Of a stretch of 64,000 nt of DNA, positions 1-13,307 are shown one piece after another. The position numbers and the translations under genes were made by a program. Under the pieces are notes generated by a model. The model made no database searches. It was not told the DNA's origin and was given only the letters and a program-made list of their open reading frames with translations. The stretch's first letter is position 1. Every line of letters starts with the position of its first letter. Source of the DNA: Monosiga brevicollis MX1 (taxonomy: Eukaryota; Opisthokonta; Choanoflagellata; Craspedida; Salpingoecidae); NCBI RefSeq assembly GCF_000002865.3, contig NW_001865039.1, positions 1,082,504-1,146,503 on the forward strand, read 5' to 3'.

Positions 1-136
1 CCTGTTCGGCCCAACCGTACATGAGTGTGGGCAGAGCCGTGGGGCGTAAGCTTTAGGTAGCAAGCAGCCACCTTCATCTTTTGCGTGTCCAGGGTGCTCA
101 TCGAGCCATCGCGCAAGGCTGCTGTGACCACACGCC

Positions 137-1995
137 ATGGCTGACTTGGCCCTTGAAGATGGTGTGGTTGAGGTCGAGCTGGACCGCGATCCAGAGCTAG
201 GCTTTGGGTTCAGCATTGCTGGTGGCGTGTACGATGACCACGGACAGTCGGTGCCTGTGGTCATCTCCAAGGTCAAGGAGGGCGGCCCGGCGGATCGATC
301 GGGCAAGTTTGTTGTTGGCAGCCGCGTTGTGAGCATCAATGGCAACAAGACCGATGGCGTAATGCACGATGTCGTCGTCAACCTCTTGCGCCTCGCCGGC
401 ACCCACCTGAAATTGCGCTTGAAGGAGACTCGCATTGATTGGTCCATCGCTGCCGCTCCCACAGCGGGTGCTTCCGCGCACCTTCCTGTCCGCAACGACG
501 CGGCTGCCCGCATCCACCTGCCCGTGGCGTTTGAGCGCGTGCAAATGCTGTACAACTTCAATGGCCGCTCAAACGACGAATTGGTGGTTAAGAAAGGTGA
601 TATCATCCATGTGCAAGGCCGCAGTGCCGATGGTTGGTGTACCGGCGAGTGCCAACGCACTGGCCAAAGCGGCCTCTTTCCAGCTACCTATGCCATGCGC
701 CTGCGCCACGATCCCAGGGTCATTGAATCGATCTACTCGGATCTGGAAACCTATCAAAGCCTCGGTAGTGTGAGCGGCTCGGACTCACTATATGAGCACC
801 TGCCCGAGGAACAGCAGCTTTCTCCCTCACCACAAGCCAGCCACACCGACTATGGCGTCTCCTTGGCCGCCACCCCAGACCTGTCAGATGGTGACGGTCA
901 CTACAGTCGTGTCCCTGCAAGAAGATCCACCGCTGCGGGCAACCACATTGATGTCTTGTATGCTTCGGTTGATCGCAAGGCCCTGGTGGTCAACGGCGAC
1001 GTGTACTCTGCCGTTCAGCGAGGTGGCGATGATCCCGTCTACTCACGCCTCAGCGCAGCAGACGAGGAACATTATGCTTCACTCTCACGTCAGTTATCGC
1101 GGCCGTCTCACCCCCGGCTCTGGCGTAACCATCCTCTTCTGCACCGCTGTCTCACCTGCTCTCGCACCCTGCTTAGGGCATCGACGGAGCATCTCCATCC
1201 GGCCCGACGACGCTCCTTATGCCCACTTTCCGGGAGACAAAGCGGAAGTGCTCTATGAGGGGTTGCCCGAGGAGAAAATCGTAACCAGCAATGACGCACC
1301 CCCGATCCCCGAGCGACGGTGAGACGAGGCATCTGCTCAGCAACCACACGGCTTTCGCAGCAAAGGCAACGGGCCGCTTGGAGCACAGCCCTGATGGGCC
1401 CTTATTGTCTTGCCATTGTGTCGTTTGCTGATTATATGTATGGTCGTGTAGGTATGACGTCGAGGAGATGATGAAGCCTATGATCGAGTTGACCATTGAC
1501 GAGGGTGCACCCACGGACGCAGAAGACTACGAGCAGCTGCCCAATGACTTGCCCCGCGCACAAGCACAGGAGGATTTGTACGAGGATTTGCCCGAGCTCA
1601 CGAGCGAGGCAAAACCTGCCGCGCCGGCCTTGCCAGATCGCCCCTCGGCCCGAGGTAGCAGCCCATTACCACCACCCAGCCAAGACCCTTCCCCGTCATC
1701 AGGATCCGATTTCCCGCCCCCAGAGGCCCTGAACAAGTCGGCGCAACGTTCGCTACGAAAGCAAGAAGAAAAGGATCGCAAGCAAAAGGAAAAAGAACGC
1801 AAGAAAGCCGAAAAACAATACAACAAGGAACTGAAACTGCTTGAGCGGCAGCGTCGCAAAACGGAGCGCCAGGCGCGCAAGCGTCAGGGCAAACCTGATC
1901 GTCCTTCCGTCGACTCGACAGCCTCGGGTGCCATGACACCTTCCTCGAGTGCAACCAGCAATCGCGGGACCCCCATCCCGCCCCCATCTCCTTGA
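137..1995 (+). CDS. PDZ-SH3 adaptor with tyrosine-motif tail
   Basis: Predicted cytoplasmic scaffold of 545 aa; exons 137..1088, 1177..1318 and 1452..1995, with GT-AG introns that restore frame. A PDZ domain lies at about residues 9-97 (carboxylate loop GFGFSI, then GGPADRSGKFVVGSRVVSIN). An SH3 domain lies at about 131-190 (ALYDY-like MLYNFNG, then DGWCTGE and GLFPATY). The rest is a disordered tail with many spaced tyrosines: YSDL, YQSL, YEHLP, YSRV, YASV, YSAV, YSRL, YASL, YAHF, YEGLP, YEQLP and YEDLP. Near the C-terminus is a very basic Lys/Arg/Glu helix (KQEEKDRKQKEKERKKAEKQ), then a Pro/Ser tail. The layout suggests a tyrosine-kinase substrate that gathers SH2 or PTB proteins; that role is inferred. 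Start chosen as the first ATG ahead of the PDZ fold. No specific animal orthologue recognised. Confidence 0.85.
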
Positions 1996-2704
1996 TGAGC
2001 GCCATGTCTGTGCCTTCTTTGCAGTGTAGATCCCGCATAATGCCACTCATCGCTGCCGACACACCTTGTCTGGCTGGTTTCTGCTCTTCGGCCCAAACAT
2101 GTCCCATGTATTTTTTTTTTGTTTTCAGCCTTCTTCGTTTGAATTGTCCTTGGTTGCTCTCCTTTTAACGAATATCCCATTCATGTTAGATGATTTGGCA
2201 TCCGCAAAGCCTTTGAGCTGTTGTGGTCTGCACTCTGATGCACCCACTTGGTGGTGCTTGTCTTGATTTTACCAATCTATTGATTGCGGCAACTGGGACT
2301 TGCACTCCTCCGGGGTGGTTCGATGTGTCTCAGGTCTACCGCCAAAGGTGGCTGTGTGATGAATGCTCGAGCACGCTCCACAACAAACACAAACCAAATA
2401 TTGTGCAACAACCAATTTGTGTCGGCAGCGGTGGAAGGGGAAATCAGAACTCGTCAAGAAGAAGATGAAGAAGACAACAGAAAACTTTGCATGCTCATGG
2501 TCCGCCCAAACAGAGCACAAATGATAACTCTGTCTTTCAATGATCAGGCCGAGCCGGAGTTAGTTGCCACTGTTGCCTTGTACGCCACTGCGCGCTGCTG
2601 CCAAGGCCTTGGCACCTAGGTTGGGGACCCCATGTGATGTGATTGAGCGCGGTGTTGTCTCAGGTAGGGCTGGGCAACGGGTCGAACACAGCACGGGGGG
2701 ACCG
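1996..2704. other. Intergenic region, convergent 3' ends
   Basis: About 710 bases between the adaptor stop and the LZIC stop on the opposite strand. It contains short open frames on both strands with no recognisable domain. I see no further gene or repeat here; it probably holds both 3' UTRs. Confidence 0.5.
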
Positions 2705-3626
<922 letters not shown>

Positions 3627-3746
3627 GACGAGTTTGTTCCGAAAAAAAAAAAAAAAGAAAGAAATAGAAATGAGAGAGAGAGAGAGAAAGAGAGCAGAGA
3701 GTGTGTGTTTTTGAGAGAGAGAGAGAGAGGAAGAGAGAGAGAGAAA

Positions 3747-3803
<57 letters not shown>

Positions 3804-4058
3804 GTGTTGTGCCAAAATGCTGACAATAACCCATTGCATCAAAGAAAAAGAAGAGGAGGAGAGCGCGTTCAGAGGGAGGGTGGTGGCAATTTTCTTGCGC
3901 AGGGTTGGACTCCAGGCTGGCTCAATCGAGACCATCGGCGTACCAGGAGGAGGCTGTGCACCGCGGCTGGGTTTCCTTGGCCTTGTTGTTGAGTATACGC
4001 AGATTATTCCCGGGTTTCTGAATTTTGCTGAGCTGAGCAGAGAATATTGATCAGCAGG
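3627..4058. repeat. Compound (GA)n/(GT)n microsatellite in a divergent intergenic region
   Basis: This 430-base interval separates LZIC from the next plus-strand gene. It starts with a poly-A run (about 3642-3655), passes through impure (GA)n (about 3671-3748) and then has about 26 uninterrupted GT units (about 3749-3801). Reading frames across it give only Thr-His, Cys-Val or Ser-Leu runs and are not genes. The rest presumably holds both promoters; no specific element is recognised. Confidence 0.9.
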
Positions 4059-4686
4059 ATGAGTGAACCATCGTGCATTTCCAGCTTTCAAGGCCCTATC
4101 CAGGCCTGGTTGCGGCCCGGACAGTGGTGCTTTGGGGTGCGGGCCATCCGTCAAGGGGAGGAACGCTGGGCCTGTGGTTGCTCACGACAGCAGCTTGTGG
4201 ACGGCTTGGAGGCAGTGGTGGCCAGCGCTCAACTCAACGCCCTGGCCAATACCCGCAAGGTTCGCATGGGCAAAGTCAAGGAGGACTTTTCTTTTGTGCG
4301 CATTGAGAGCTACACGGCTTCTGCCGAATGGCTCGACGTTACCGAGTTTCACATTGAGAGTGCTGGCGATGGTGTCAGCGTGCGCGTCAAGTCCTTTTCA
4401 TCTGGCTTTACCCCGACCTGCGTGCCTCTGGCCCCGTTGCTGAGCGCCGTGTGCTTCTGGGTCCCGTTCTCCGATTATGGCCCTCAAGTGCGTGCTTGCC
4501 CCGATCACGCCCCCGATCCCCCTCGGTGCTTAGCCAAGCATTATGCTCACCCACACGTTCAATTTCTGGTGAACATGTGAATTGTTTTACTGTTCCGTGC
4601 AGGGGAGCCTCAACAAGCTCCGAATCAAGGAGATTCGTGAGCAGCTCACCAAAGACGGCCTCGTACCCTCCATTACAGTCGCCTGA
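4059..4686 (+). CDS. Small protein with DUF1499-like C-terminus
   Basis: Two exons, 4059..4487 and 4603..4686, joined in phase 0 (donor CAA|GTGCGT, acceptor GTGCAG|GGG); 170 aa ending NKLRIKEIREQL...SITVA. The core contains WLDVTEFHIESAGDGVSVRV, then a hydrophobic stretch and FSDYG followed by NKLRIKEIREQL. That end recalls the DUF1499 signature, where a Ser-rich segment is followed by a conserved D/G-x-N-x-x-R-I helix. No signal peptide or catalytic residue is clear. The family call is tentative and the function unknown. ATG at 4059 is the first in the open frame; the frame is open a few codons further upstream without another ATG. Confidence 0.6.
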
Positions 4687-4959
4687 GTCCTTCTGTCTCA
4701 GTCTACCCCCTTCTTAATGCTGGTGATGCTGGTGGAGTGGCGCAACGCTCAATTTGCTTGTGCCGGACGGCTGCGATCATGCTGTTTTCTCCCTTGTGGG
4801 CATGGTTCTTGATACCTTTTGTAAGCCCACATGCATGTTCCCGTGTAGTGAAGCTGTGCTGTGCATGGCCGAAAGCACCATGGGTCAATTCCATAAAAAA
4901 AACAGAAAAAAAATTGCCATTAGTCGGATTTGCTCACCACGATATCAAGCTTTTTTACA

Positions 4960-6855
4960 TTACAACATAAAGTTGGCCTCACCCCCCAAGCTCATGAGAT
5001 CGGCTGTTTCGGCTGGCAAGGGCAAGTCTCTGCTGACTCGATCACGGTGTTTAACATCTAGTTCCTGTAGCACGGCCAAGAGATCTGCTGCAAGATCATC
5101 TTGCACCGGCCGTACCCAGCCTTGCTCGGTCGTCCCCAATACCCGGCAGCTGCGATCCTCTCGTGCGCTTGTGGTTCCATCGTCAAAGAGCACTTCCTCG
5201 GCAAAGATCTCTGCCAGTTCACTCTCCGCGCTCGTGTCCACACTGCGCCAGGCAGACAGCTTGGTCGTGTCAAAGGAAGGTGGGGGTGTGCTACGGGTTG
5301 TACCCACGTCGCTGGACAGGGACTGGCGCGTGGATCGAGGCAACGGTGAAACTCGTTGCTCAGTCTTATTGGCTCCAACTGTCGCGCCGAGGGAATTGTT
5401 GTGTGTAAAATCAGGCACGATGAGTGTCGCGGGGGTGGGACATAACGATGCTGGTGGTGGGAGCACCTGCTTGGGCGGCATCTCGGCTCGAAGACGGTCT
5501 GCAGCTGGTGGAGCCATGCTGGCATAGGTTGGAGCGTCCTCTAGAGACCGCGGTTGGAAGTTGAGGCTGGGTATGGCATCCGAGTCGGGCTGTGCCGGGT
5601 CTCTCGAGTCATCGACTGATTGACTTGCCTCCATGGCATCCATCACGGCCGGGTCCGTAGCGTGGCGAGCACAGAGCGGAAGCGAGAAGAGACGCTGAAC
5701 CTCCGCACACCGCATGCACGTTAGGTGGGGGTGGGCTCCCGTGGACACTGTCTTTCGAGCTGGGATGGAAGACGTGGGAGGGGCCGGTTGCGGAACGGCC
5801 GTCAGGCCGGCAGTCAAGACCGCGTCATCTTCCAAGTCCAAGTCCTGCCACGATGCTTGATGGCGACGCCGGTCAGCGCGCTTGGGACTCTGGGTTCGGT
5901 GCTTCAAACATGCAGGCTCGGTATCCACTGCAGCAAACACGTCACATTCGTCAGATTGTGGACTCGCGACCAACGGCTGCGTTGATGAACGGGACGATGC
6001 CGGCACCAAAATGACCTCGCGCTCGATGGGCGCGGGCGGCGGGCGGGCCTGGTGGCTGGCTTGGGCCTGGCGCAAAGCAAAGTGGTCGATGCTCGACTGG
6101 GAGCCGCCGGACGAGAACCCGTCATCAATCAGGTCCGAGAGCCGAGACTTGAGAGGGGCCCGCTGACTAGTGCGCTCGGGCCGAAGAGGACTTGAACTCG
6201 GCTGATAGCCAGCAGCTGGCGCGGCCTGGTACAACGGGTCGCGTTCTACCACGACGCTGACCTCGTACGCATCGTCACAAAACTTTTGCTTCACAACTTT
6301 GAGTGCGAGGGCGTCATGAAGGTCGGCTCGGCGCAAGTTGAAACTGTCGACCTGTGCTCAAACCATGCCGTAGGCGAACAAGGTAAGAAAAAGTTGGAAC
6401 AAGGTAAAGCACGCCTTTTGTGAGGGAGCGGCATCCCACCTTGATGAGGACATCGCCTACTTCCAGCAAGCCAGCACAGGGGCTGTGGGCAGGTACATGG
6501 GCAACCTGCAAGCTACGACATCAGCCGGGCACGGAAAAGGTCAAGAGATAGCAGAGGCTTGCCAAGCTTGCGTGCAACCACCATGAGAAAGGGCAAGACC
6601 AAGAACAACGTACCCATCATGGCCAGAGGCCGAGCCTTTGAGGGTGATGCCCAGTCCCACGCGAGGCAGCTTTTTCACGGTGTAACTCAGCGCCAGGAGG
6701 TGTTCGCGAACTGGCCACGATGAACATGAGTCATGGGAGGTGACGGATGAGTGACTGCGCCGAGGCGGGGAGCTGCTGGGATGATTCTCCAAGCGTTCGA
6801 CGGCCGTCAAGGGGCCATCCATCTGGCGGGTCGAGCTAGCGATTGGTGCCGCCAT
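4960..6855 (-). CDS. PDZ-domain protein with long disordered tail
   Basis: Three exons on the minus strand: 6855-6614, 6512-6440 and 6351-4960; 568 aa. The single PDZ domain (about residues 48-145) is split over all three. Exon 1 ends in KKLPRVGLGITLKG (the GLGF-type loop), exon 2 carries AHSPCAGLLEVGDVLIKV, and exon 3 opens with DSFNLRRADLHDALALK. Phases agree at both junctions (2 then 0). The remaining 400 residues are low-complexity Ser/Pro/Ala/Asp with no domain seen, including Cys-bearing HLTCMRCAEVQRLFSLPLC, which might bind metal. Probably a cytoplasmic scaffold. No orthologue recognised. Confidence 0.8.
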
Positions 6856-7402
6856 GGCAGGCGAGGCTCACGGGAAAAAGTTGGTGCTGCCCTATTACCT
6901 TAGAGCAGAGAAATAGGCAAGGGAAGATGCTGGCCGGCTGTGCCTGTCCCGCCGAGTGTCCTGTTCTCTGCTGGCTCACAACGCAATCGAGCGGGTTTCC
7001 CGGCAACGCGGTGACAGTGCAAAAAGCCAATCCCACCGAACAACGGCGTCGAGTGCGCACTCCAATGAAAGAAAAACTCTTTGTGTTTGCAACAGCAGCA
7101 CAGAAAAAAAAAATAGAAGAGGCGCGGCTAATAAGAAATTCGTAATCGCCGGTTCTGTGAGATGAGGCGTGCTCGCCGTGATCGCGCTCACGCAAAACCG
7201 ATCAAGGCCCTTTTCGCTACACGCAATGATGCTTTGCAACGCCCAGCACCTGCCTACCCTCGCGCGCTGTCAAAATCCGCCAGCAAGCAAGCAAGCAAGC
7301 AAGTCAACCTGACGCGCTCAAGCGGACAGATAAATGTCAGACAAAAGAGAGTTCAGAGAGAGAGACCGTTTTTTTTTTTTTTTTTTCCTGTTCGGGCATG
7401 GA
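6856..7402. other. Intergenic region between divergent genes
   Basis: About 550 bases upstream of both the PDZ gene and CDIN1. It contains a short (GCAA)n run near 7283-7301 and a 16-base poly-T just before the CDIN1 start. No gene is seen. Confidence 0.5.
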
Positions 7403-8702
7403 ATGATAATGGCGGCGACGCCGATGCCGGCAGCCAGAATCGTGTCGGTGGCTGTTTACGAGGATATCCATGACGCTCTTGCTGCAGTGCCGTTGGGACA
7501 CGAGCAGGACCGTCAGGCGCTCTACCTCACGCTTGCCGAGAAGCATGGGCTTCCCCTTGAGGTAGCTCACCTGTCACCTCGTGCTGCTGCACTGCGGACA
7601 AAGGTTCAAACCAGTCAACACAAACTTGGTGCCTCACGCGCGACTGCCCCGCCCGTCATCTCAGACCATTGCGTCACTCAGTGCTGCACTTTTACGACAA
7701 TGGATTCCCAAAAGGGAGAAGGAAGTCAAGCCCGACCAACGGCGGCAGGTGTTTGAGCGGTATCGCAAGCTACCACCCGTGCGTCGTTTTGCTCAGCAAC
7801 AGCTGACCTGCTTTTGCACTCGATGGGTTTCCCTTGATCATCCATCTGAGACTCTTGCGCCCACCCACGTGCCCACGAATGTATTCACGCGTGTAAGTGC
7901 GTTGTTCTCACTGCCGTTTCTTGCCCACGCCGATTACAAAAATTAGGAGCGCTTGGTCCCTGACATGTTTTGCCGGCTGGCCCAAGAGGAAGGGCGGACG
8001 CCCGTGCGCATCATCAAGGACATTCTGTGCCGACTCATCTCCTTTCAAGATCGCCTCCGCAATGTGACTCGCACCATCACCCAGAACAAGCAGTTGGCCA
8101 AGTCCCTTCTGCGGCATCCCGAGCAACTGCGGACCAGCGAGCTTTTCGCCACCGATCAAGAACTCGAGGCCTTTTTGGAGGCCATGCAACTGGCGTTTCA
8201 GGTTGAGACGTGTGAGGGACCCCTCCGACTTCAGGAGGCCAGCGAGATTGGTCAAGCCTACGAGGACCGTCTGCTTCATGACTGTTCCACGCTTGCCGTC
8301 CGCATCATGGACGAGAACCTATGCCGCGCCGTCGGGCTGAACGTAACTCCAGACGTTCGTTTTCCGTTTGCCATTCCCTGTGCTGGGCTGGCCGTCACGT
8401 GGATGGATTCCAAAGCCCTTTTTGCTGATGCTCCAACCATCGTGGATCACCTCGCACATCAGTTTACGCGTTATCAACGCTTGCTTGGTGCTGGCATTGC
8501 CGTCTACTGGTTTGGTTTCGTGGCTCAAGTGCCTCGTCAATTGGCCAAGGCACACAACCTAGAGGTTCGCGATGATGACCCAGAACTTGTGGACACGATC
8601 GAGCTTTGTCGGCGCCACCTGGTTCTGCCCGTCGTGTCTTGTCCTCGAGCTGAGCTAGAGCGTGGCCTGGCGCACTTGAAAAACGCGTACACCAGTCTCT
8701 GA
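7403..8702 (+). CDS. CDIN1: CDIN1-type PD-(D/E)XK nuclease (CDAN1-interacting nuclease)
   Basis: Exons 7403..7561, 7665..7892, 7947..8702, all phase 0; 380 aa. The C-terminal half carries the family signature: VTPDVRF (the 'TPD' motif), then LAVTWMDSKALFAD, matching the animal HWIESKASFGD active-site strand with acidic and Lys residues, then GIAVYWFGFV. The N-terminal part is helical and aligns loosely with the animal helical region. Human CDIN1 (C15orf41) is a nuclear/cytoplasmic protein that binds codanin-1 and is mutated in congenital dyserythropoietic anaemia; the enzyme class is restriction-endonuclease-like. This copy is about 100 residues longer than the human protein, mostly N-terminal. 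An in-frame ATG at 7334 would add a Phe run encoded by poly-T; 7403 is preferred. Confidence 0.88.
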
Positions 8703-9067
8703 CAGACTGTGTCATGTAGAAACCTGGTCGAGTGTATTCGTTTGTTCGTCTTCCTTTGATTTCCGGTCACCCTCTCTCGCTCTCATGACTATTCCTTCTG
8801 CCAAAGTGTGCCCGTGTGGCTGAGCCCAGCACCCGTGCTTCCCAAGACCCCGCCCTTGCCTCCCCTTGTTATATCTGGCCCTTCAACTCACATATCAATC
8901 AAGCATTGTATGATCAGCAACCGTCCAGTCCGTTCTTCATCAATTCATGTGGCCTTTCCTTGCAGCAGTCGCCGCGAGAGATTTTGAATGCAGGGACACG
9001 CACTCTGGATTCATTTCGGTTGGCAAAGGCCAGGGCTGGGGCACTTTTGTCTGTCGATGAGCTGCGC
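8703..9067. other. Convergent intergenic region
   Basis: About 365 bases between the CDIN1 stop and the SEC63 stop. No gene, RNA gene or repeat is supported. Confidence 0.5.
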
Positions 9068-9793
9068 TCACCAGTCCATGTCGTCTTGAAGAATATCATC
9101 AGCATCGTCGCGTTGCTGATTACGTGCAGCAGCCAAGATACCCTCCAGGGTCATGGGGATATCTCCTTCTTCCTCCTCGTCATCCTCCGAGTCTGACGCC
9201 TGCGAATCTGAGTCATTGGTCACCGGGGCCTTGCTCTCGTCGGCCGACATGCTTGCAGCGGGGGCCTCAGCCACCTCTTCCACCACCGGTCGCGACGTAG
9301 CAATCTTGAACTAATGACATAAAACAGGCTTTTGTGAGCTCAACACGGGGTTTGGTGCTGGCCATCGTCAGCAAGCTGAAAAGGATGGCACACCTTCATC
9401 GGGATCTCCAGATCCAGCCCGATGTAGCTGTCCGACACCAGGTAAAAGCTTGGGTACCACACGTGGCCGCCTTTGAGCCGTGGTACGCCGAATGCAAATT
9501 TGCCCTACGTCGAGAAACACCACCGGTCCCGATGAATACACGCCAACTCGGTTCAAACTCCAGAGGCCTGGCAAAGAGAACAGAAACTAAAATGTGGCGC
9601 ACTTCAAAATCATCCTTCATCATAACTTTAAGAGGAAGGGAGTCCAGGTGGTCCTCGTGTTTGGCCTTGTCCTTCTCAGTGCCCACGAACACCCACCACT
9701 GCTCATCTTTAGCCTGCGCTCGAAAAAAAGCAGTCAACAGACGGATCAGTGAATCAAGGCAGGCAAGGAAAATACCTTTCAACTGCAAGCTGC

Positions 9794-9839
<46 letters not shown>

Positions 9840-12800
9840 TTTTTAGGGCAAGGCGTAAATGGTCACGATGCCTTATGCCTGGTAGCATCAACTCACGTGG
9901 GGATAGTGAGGGCACAAGGCCGGGCGTGATTTGAGCTCTTTGCTCCCCTCTTCCTTGTCGGGCTTCTCAATCGCACCCCACTACATGAAGGAGCAATGTG
10001 GCAGGGAAAAAAAGAAAAAAGGGCCAGTTTGTCACTTGCATCCTCACAATATATGGATCATCCCAGACGAAAATACCAAGGTTGGAGCCTGCAACAAGGC
10101 GCACCACATCATCCTCATCCTCGTCCTCGTCCTCATCATCAACAACGGCCTCGGCCGACTCGGCCTCGGGCTCAGCGTCTTCAGATTCTGCCTCGTGAGT
10201 CTGCAGGCGATTGAGTAGAATGAGCCTGATGGTTGACAACCAAAAGCAGCCGGTCCCCAAGAAAGTACATGCTCGCGTACATACCGGCTTGACCAGGCCG
10301 CGAAGCCGATACCCCTCATCCGATTCGGGAAAGGACTGTGCATCATGGCGCACGAGCTTGAACTTGAGTTGCATGGCTTCACCAGCATACACTGTGTCCC
10401 CTTGGTCCAACTGGTAAGTCTGACCCATGGCATCTGTTGTGGCCCACACGAGCGCATGAGCAATCGAACGCAAACGTGTCATAAGGTGCTCTAACATGCA
10501 AACAACACTCACCCTCAAGAGTCAGCTCCACCGTAACAAAGGGGAGGCGACTGCCAATGATAAGCAAATCTTCCATGGCTTCATCACCCAGTGTCGGTTG
10601 CAACATGGCGCTAAAAGGAGGTCAAAGCAGAAGAAACAGACGGGGCGAAAGTGACAGGCAGAAAGAGGCATGATGCATGATCAGTGTCAAGCCCTTGAAA
10701 ATTTGGTCATTGCGAAGGAGGGAGGTGCGGTACAGCCAGCGCAACCAACCGAAGCTCATCCTCCGAATGAGCAAACAATTCGCGAAGATTGGTGATTGGC
10801 TGCGGCTAATGCGAGCAGCAAACGAATTGAGCCTCATGTGCTGAACCAAGCAAAGCACGGGACGGCGACGAATTTGTCAAGTCTGAAAGGGTTGGCAGAC
10901 CTTGTTACGGGCCAGCGTCGTGATTGCCTTGCGGTTGAGTTGTTCCTCCACCTGCATTTGCACACCAAATTGTCAAAGGATAGGCTCATTGGCCATCGGA
11001 AGGGCATGACTCCCTGCAATTGATCTAAACATGTCGGTGGTACATACCATGGCAAATGGCTCACGCAAGGCGGCTTCTGGCCGCGCCTGCATGAGCAGCT
11101 GGCAAGTGTACATGCACTCTTTAGCCGTGGAAAGCCAGAAACGATAGTTAACAAAACAGGCCTCGACGAGCGCCTGAGTGAGCATGGGAACCAGTTCCAA
11201 CACCACCACTTGATCTGTTCGTCCAGAACAGAGCGCACTCAAGGTCAGTTGAATGGACAAGGACCACGACAAGCCCACTCTCGCGTACGATTTCAATATC
11301 GTCCCCATCTCCCGTTCCCAGAAACCATCGTTCTTACCCGCTTGCATCTCGCTGGTCACGGGCATGCGTTCCATATGGGCGTGGAAAAGAACTCTGGAAG
11401 ATTTTTGGCAAAACGACAAGGCCATGCAGGAGAAAAAAGGCAAAAGGCCCGATTCAGAAGTGGGACGATGTCAAGGCATGCAGATTTCTGTTGATGGAGG
11501 GTATACTGGCCACACAAACAAAGACAAATGAGATGTCGTTGCATGTCAGAGCAATGGCGTACCGCGTGGCCACAGCATGGGCGACATTGTTGAAACGCCA
11601 GCGCTTTTTGCCCTTGGAGAACGGATCCCTGTGCGAGATGGGTCAATAAAGGGGTCGATCAGGCATGCAGTTGCGGGACTGTAAACAAAAAGCAAGGGGT
11701 CCCTGTCAAACGTACGAGCCCAAGTTGGCGTTTTTGCAGACTTCACGAACAGTCTCGAGGTCTGTGCTTCGCAGCGTGATGCGGCGCTCGCGAAACTCGT
11801 CGGCCACAGCCATAACCTCAATAATCTCTGCAAAGGGAAAAACCGATCGGGCATTGGTACAGATTCATTTCAAGAAGGTCAGAGACAGAGTGCTTCCCCC
11901 AAGCAAGGGAGGGACACGCAAACGGATTCGCTTGGTTTATTCAGACTTGGTTTCAAAACGTGCCTCTGACTTTTTTACTGCGATTCTCCATGAACCGGAA
12001 AAAGTAGGCAATGGTCTTGTGCAGAATTTTGTTCTTGACGAATTGTTGAGATCGTCGCCAGATCATAACCTGTAGCCGTGGCAGCATGAGCACAAGGCAG
12101 AAGACCGAGCTGACCCTGTGCCGCGGCACTCGTTGCGCAAGCACGATGGAGGTCCGGGGCCACGAAGGCACGCTTACCACCACGGTGGGGACGATGATGA
12201 GGAGGCCAAGGACATAAAGCAGAAGCACAGCGTGCTTGTTGTCTTCGCTCACAAGCCAAGCCGGAAGCGCAATGCCAAAGCTGCGCTCCTGCGGCCCGTC
12301 GGGGTTTCCATACTGCTCCCAGTTTTTGCGCGTCACCTCGTCCGTCAGTCTGCAGAAAAGTATGAAAACAAAGCACGGGGGTTTGTCAGCGAGATGGATT
12401 CCTCTGCAGCCTGCCCGGGAGAAAGGACAAAAGGTGGGTTTGACACGATACGAACGCTTCATAAGCCTTGGCAATGCGAACAAAGTGGTCAGCGGCCTCG
12501 GGGTCGTCTTGGTTGCGATCGGGGTGAAACTTGAGACTGAGCTCACGGTAACGCTTCTTGATCTCTCGGTCAGTAGCATCCTGGAACGGGGCATGCGTGC
12601 CGGTGCAGGTTGGCGCTAAGATCCAAACCGCGGTGGCAGTGCCCACAATTCGGGAAAGAACGCTGCAGCGGTTCTGGCTGCGACAGGACCCACCGCACTC
12701 AGTTCAAGGATCTCAAAGGGGTTGTATTGCTTCTCCACTTCATCGTCCGAGACGGCGTAAGCCAGCACCAGGAACAGGACCCAGGCGCAGACAAAAATCA

Positions 12801-13307
12801 CGTTGCTAGAATCACACAAAGGGGCCGAAAGTTCACACAAGTCAATCAGAGTCAGTCACATCATCTTGTGAGACTCAGGAAGAAGAGCCGAGCCCGGTTC
12901 AGCTGCCCGCTACGATGCAGGCATACCTTGCCCGGCACCAGCCCTGGCCTGAATTTTTCGCCACGTGCTTCTTCCGCACCACTGCAGGGCCGTCCTGAGC
13001 CGTGGTATCCTCTAGGATCGCGACAACAGATTGCAGAAGAATGATTCAGATGCTGATGCCACTCGGCCCAGTGCCTAGCCCGAGCCACGAGATCTGGGCT
13101 ACACGTGCCGAAAAGGCCAGGAGAAGATGGTGGAGAGGGCATGCAAAGGCGTGGCGTGGCGTGCGTCTACCAACCTTGGTCCTTGCTGCCACAGAAGAGG
13201 CCATATATCTTGGTAATGGTGGTGGGCACCAGGTACAGCGTCAGGAAGGAGAGGACGAAGAAGTACGAGGTGGAGCCACTCTCGTCATACTCGAATTGTC
13301 GCCCCAT
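9068..13307 (-). CDS. SEC63: SEC63 translocon-associated J-protein
   Basis: Multi-exon ER membrane protein that works with Sec61/Sec62 and recruits BiP for protein translocation. Early exons: 13307-13175 (MGRQFEYDESGSTSYFFVLS, first membrane segment), 13011-12927, 12805-12694 (second membrane segment, then DDEVEKQYNPFEILEL), 12580-12456 (J-domain REIKKRYRELSLKFHPDRNQ with intact HPD) and 12349-12178 (end of J-domain, third membrane segment LYVLGLLIIVPTVVV). Later exons (about 12063 to 9068) encode the Brl/Sec63 domain: QQFVKNKILHKTIAYFF, IIEVMAVADEFRERR, VEEQLNRKAITTLAR, EDLLIIGSRLPFVTV, an acidic stretch, EQWWVFVGTEKD and YLVSDSYIGLDLEIPM. The C-terminus is acidic and ends DDILQDDMDW, as expected for the Sec62-binding tail. 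A 47-base poly-T (9796-9842) sits in an intron. Exons beyond the fifth are approximate. Confidence 0.92.
9796..9842. repeat. Poly-T tract in SEC63 intron
   Basis: Nearly pure run of about 44 T then ATTTTTT on the plus strand, so poly-A on the SEC63 sense strand. It lies between the WGAIEKPDKEEG and QWWVFVGTEKD exons. Confidence 0.95.

Noticed and set aside
3690-3840. Open frames of Thr-His, Cys-Val or Ser-Leu repeats
   Set aside because: They are translations of microsatellites; the same applies at 16425, 34525, 51300, 54280 and 57765.
7334-7402. Upstream in-frame start for CDIN1
   Set aside because: It would encode a Phe run from poly-T; the later ATG at 7403 gives a cleaner N-terminus.
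8940-9060. Segment with GCACTCTGGATT resembling part of a tRNA-Gln anticodon arm
   Set aside because: No acceptor stem, no B-box and no cloverleaf could be paired around it.
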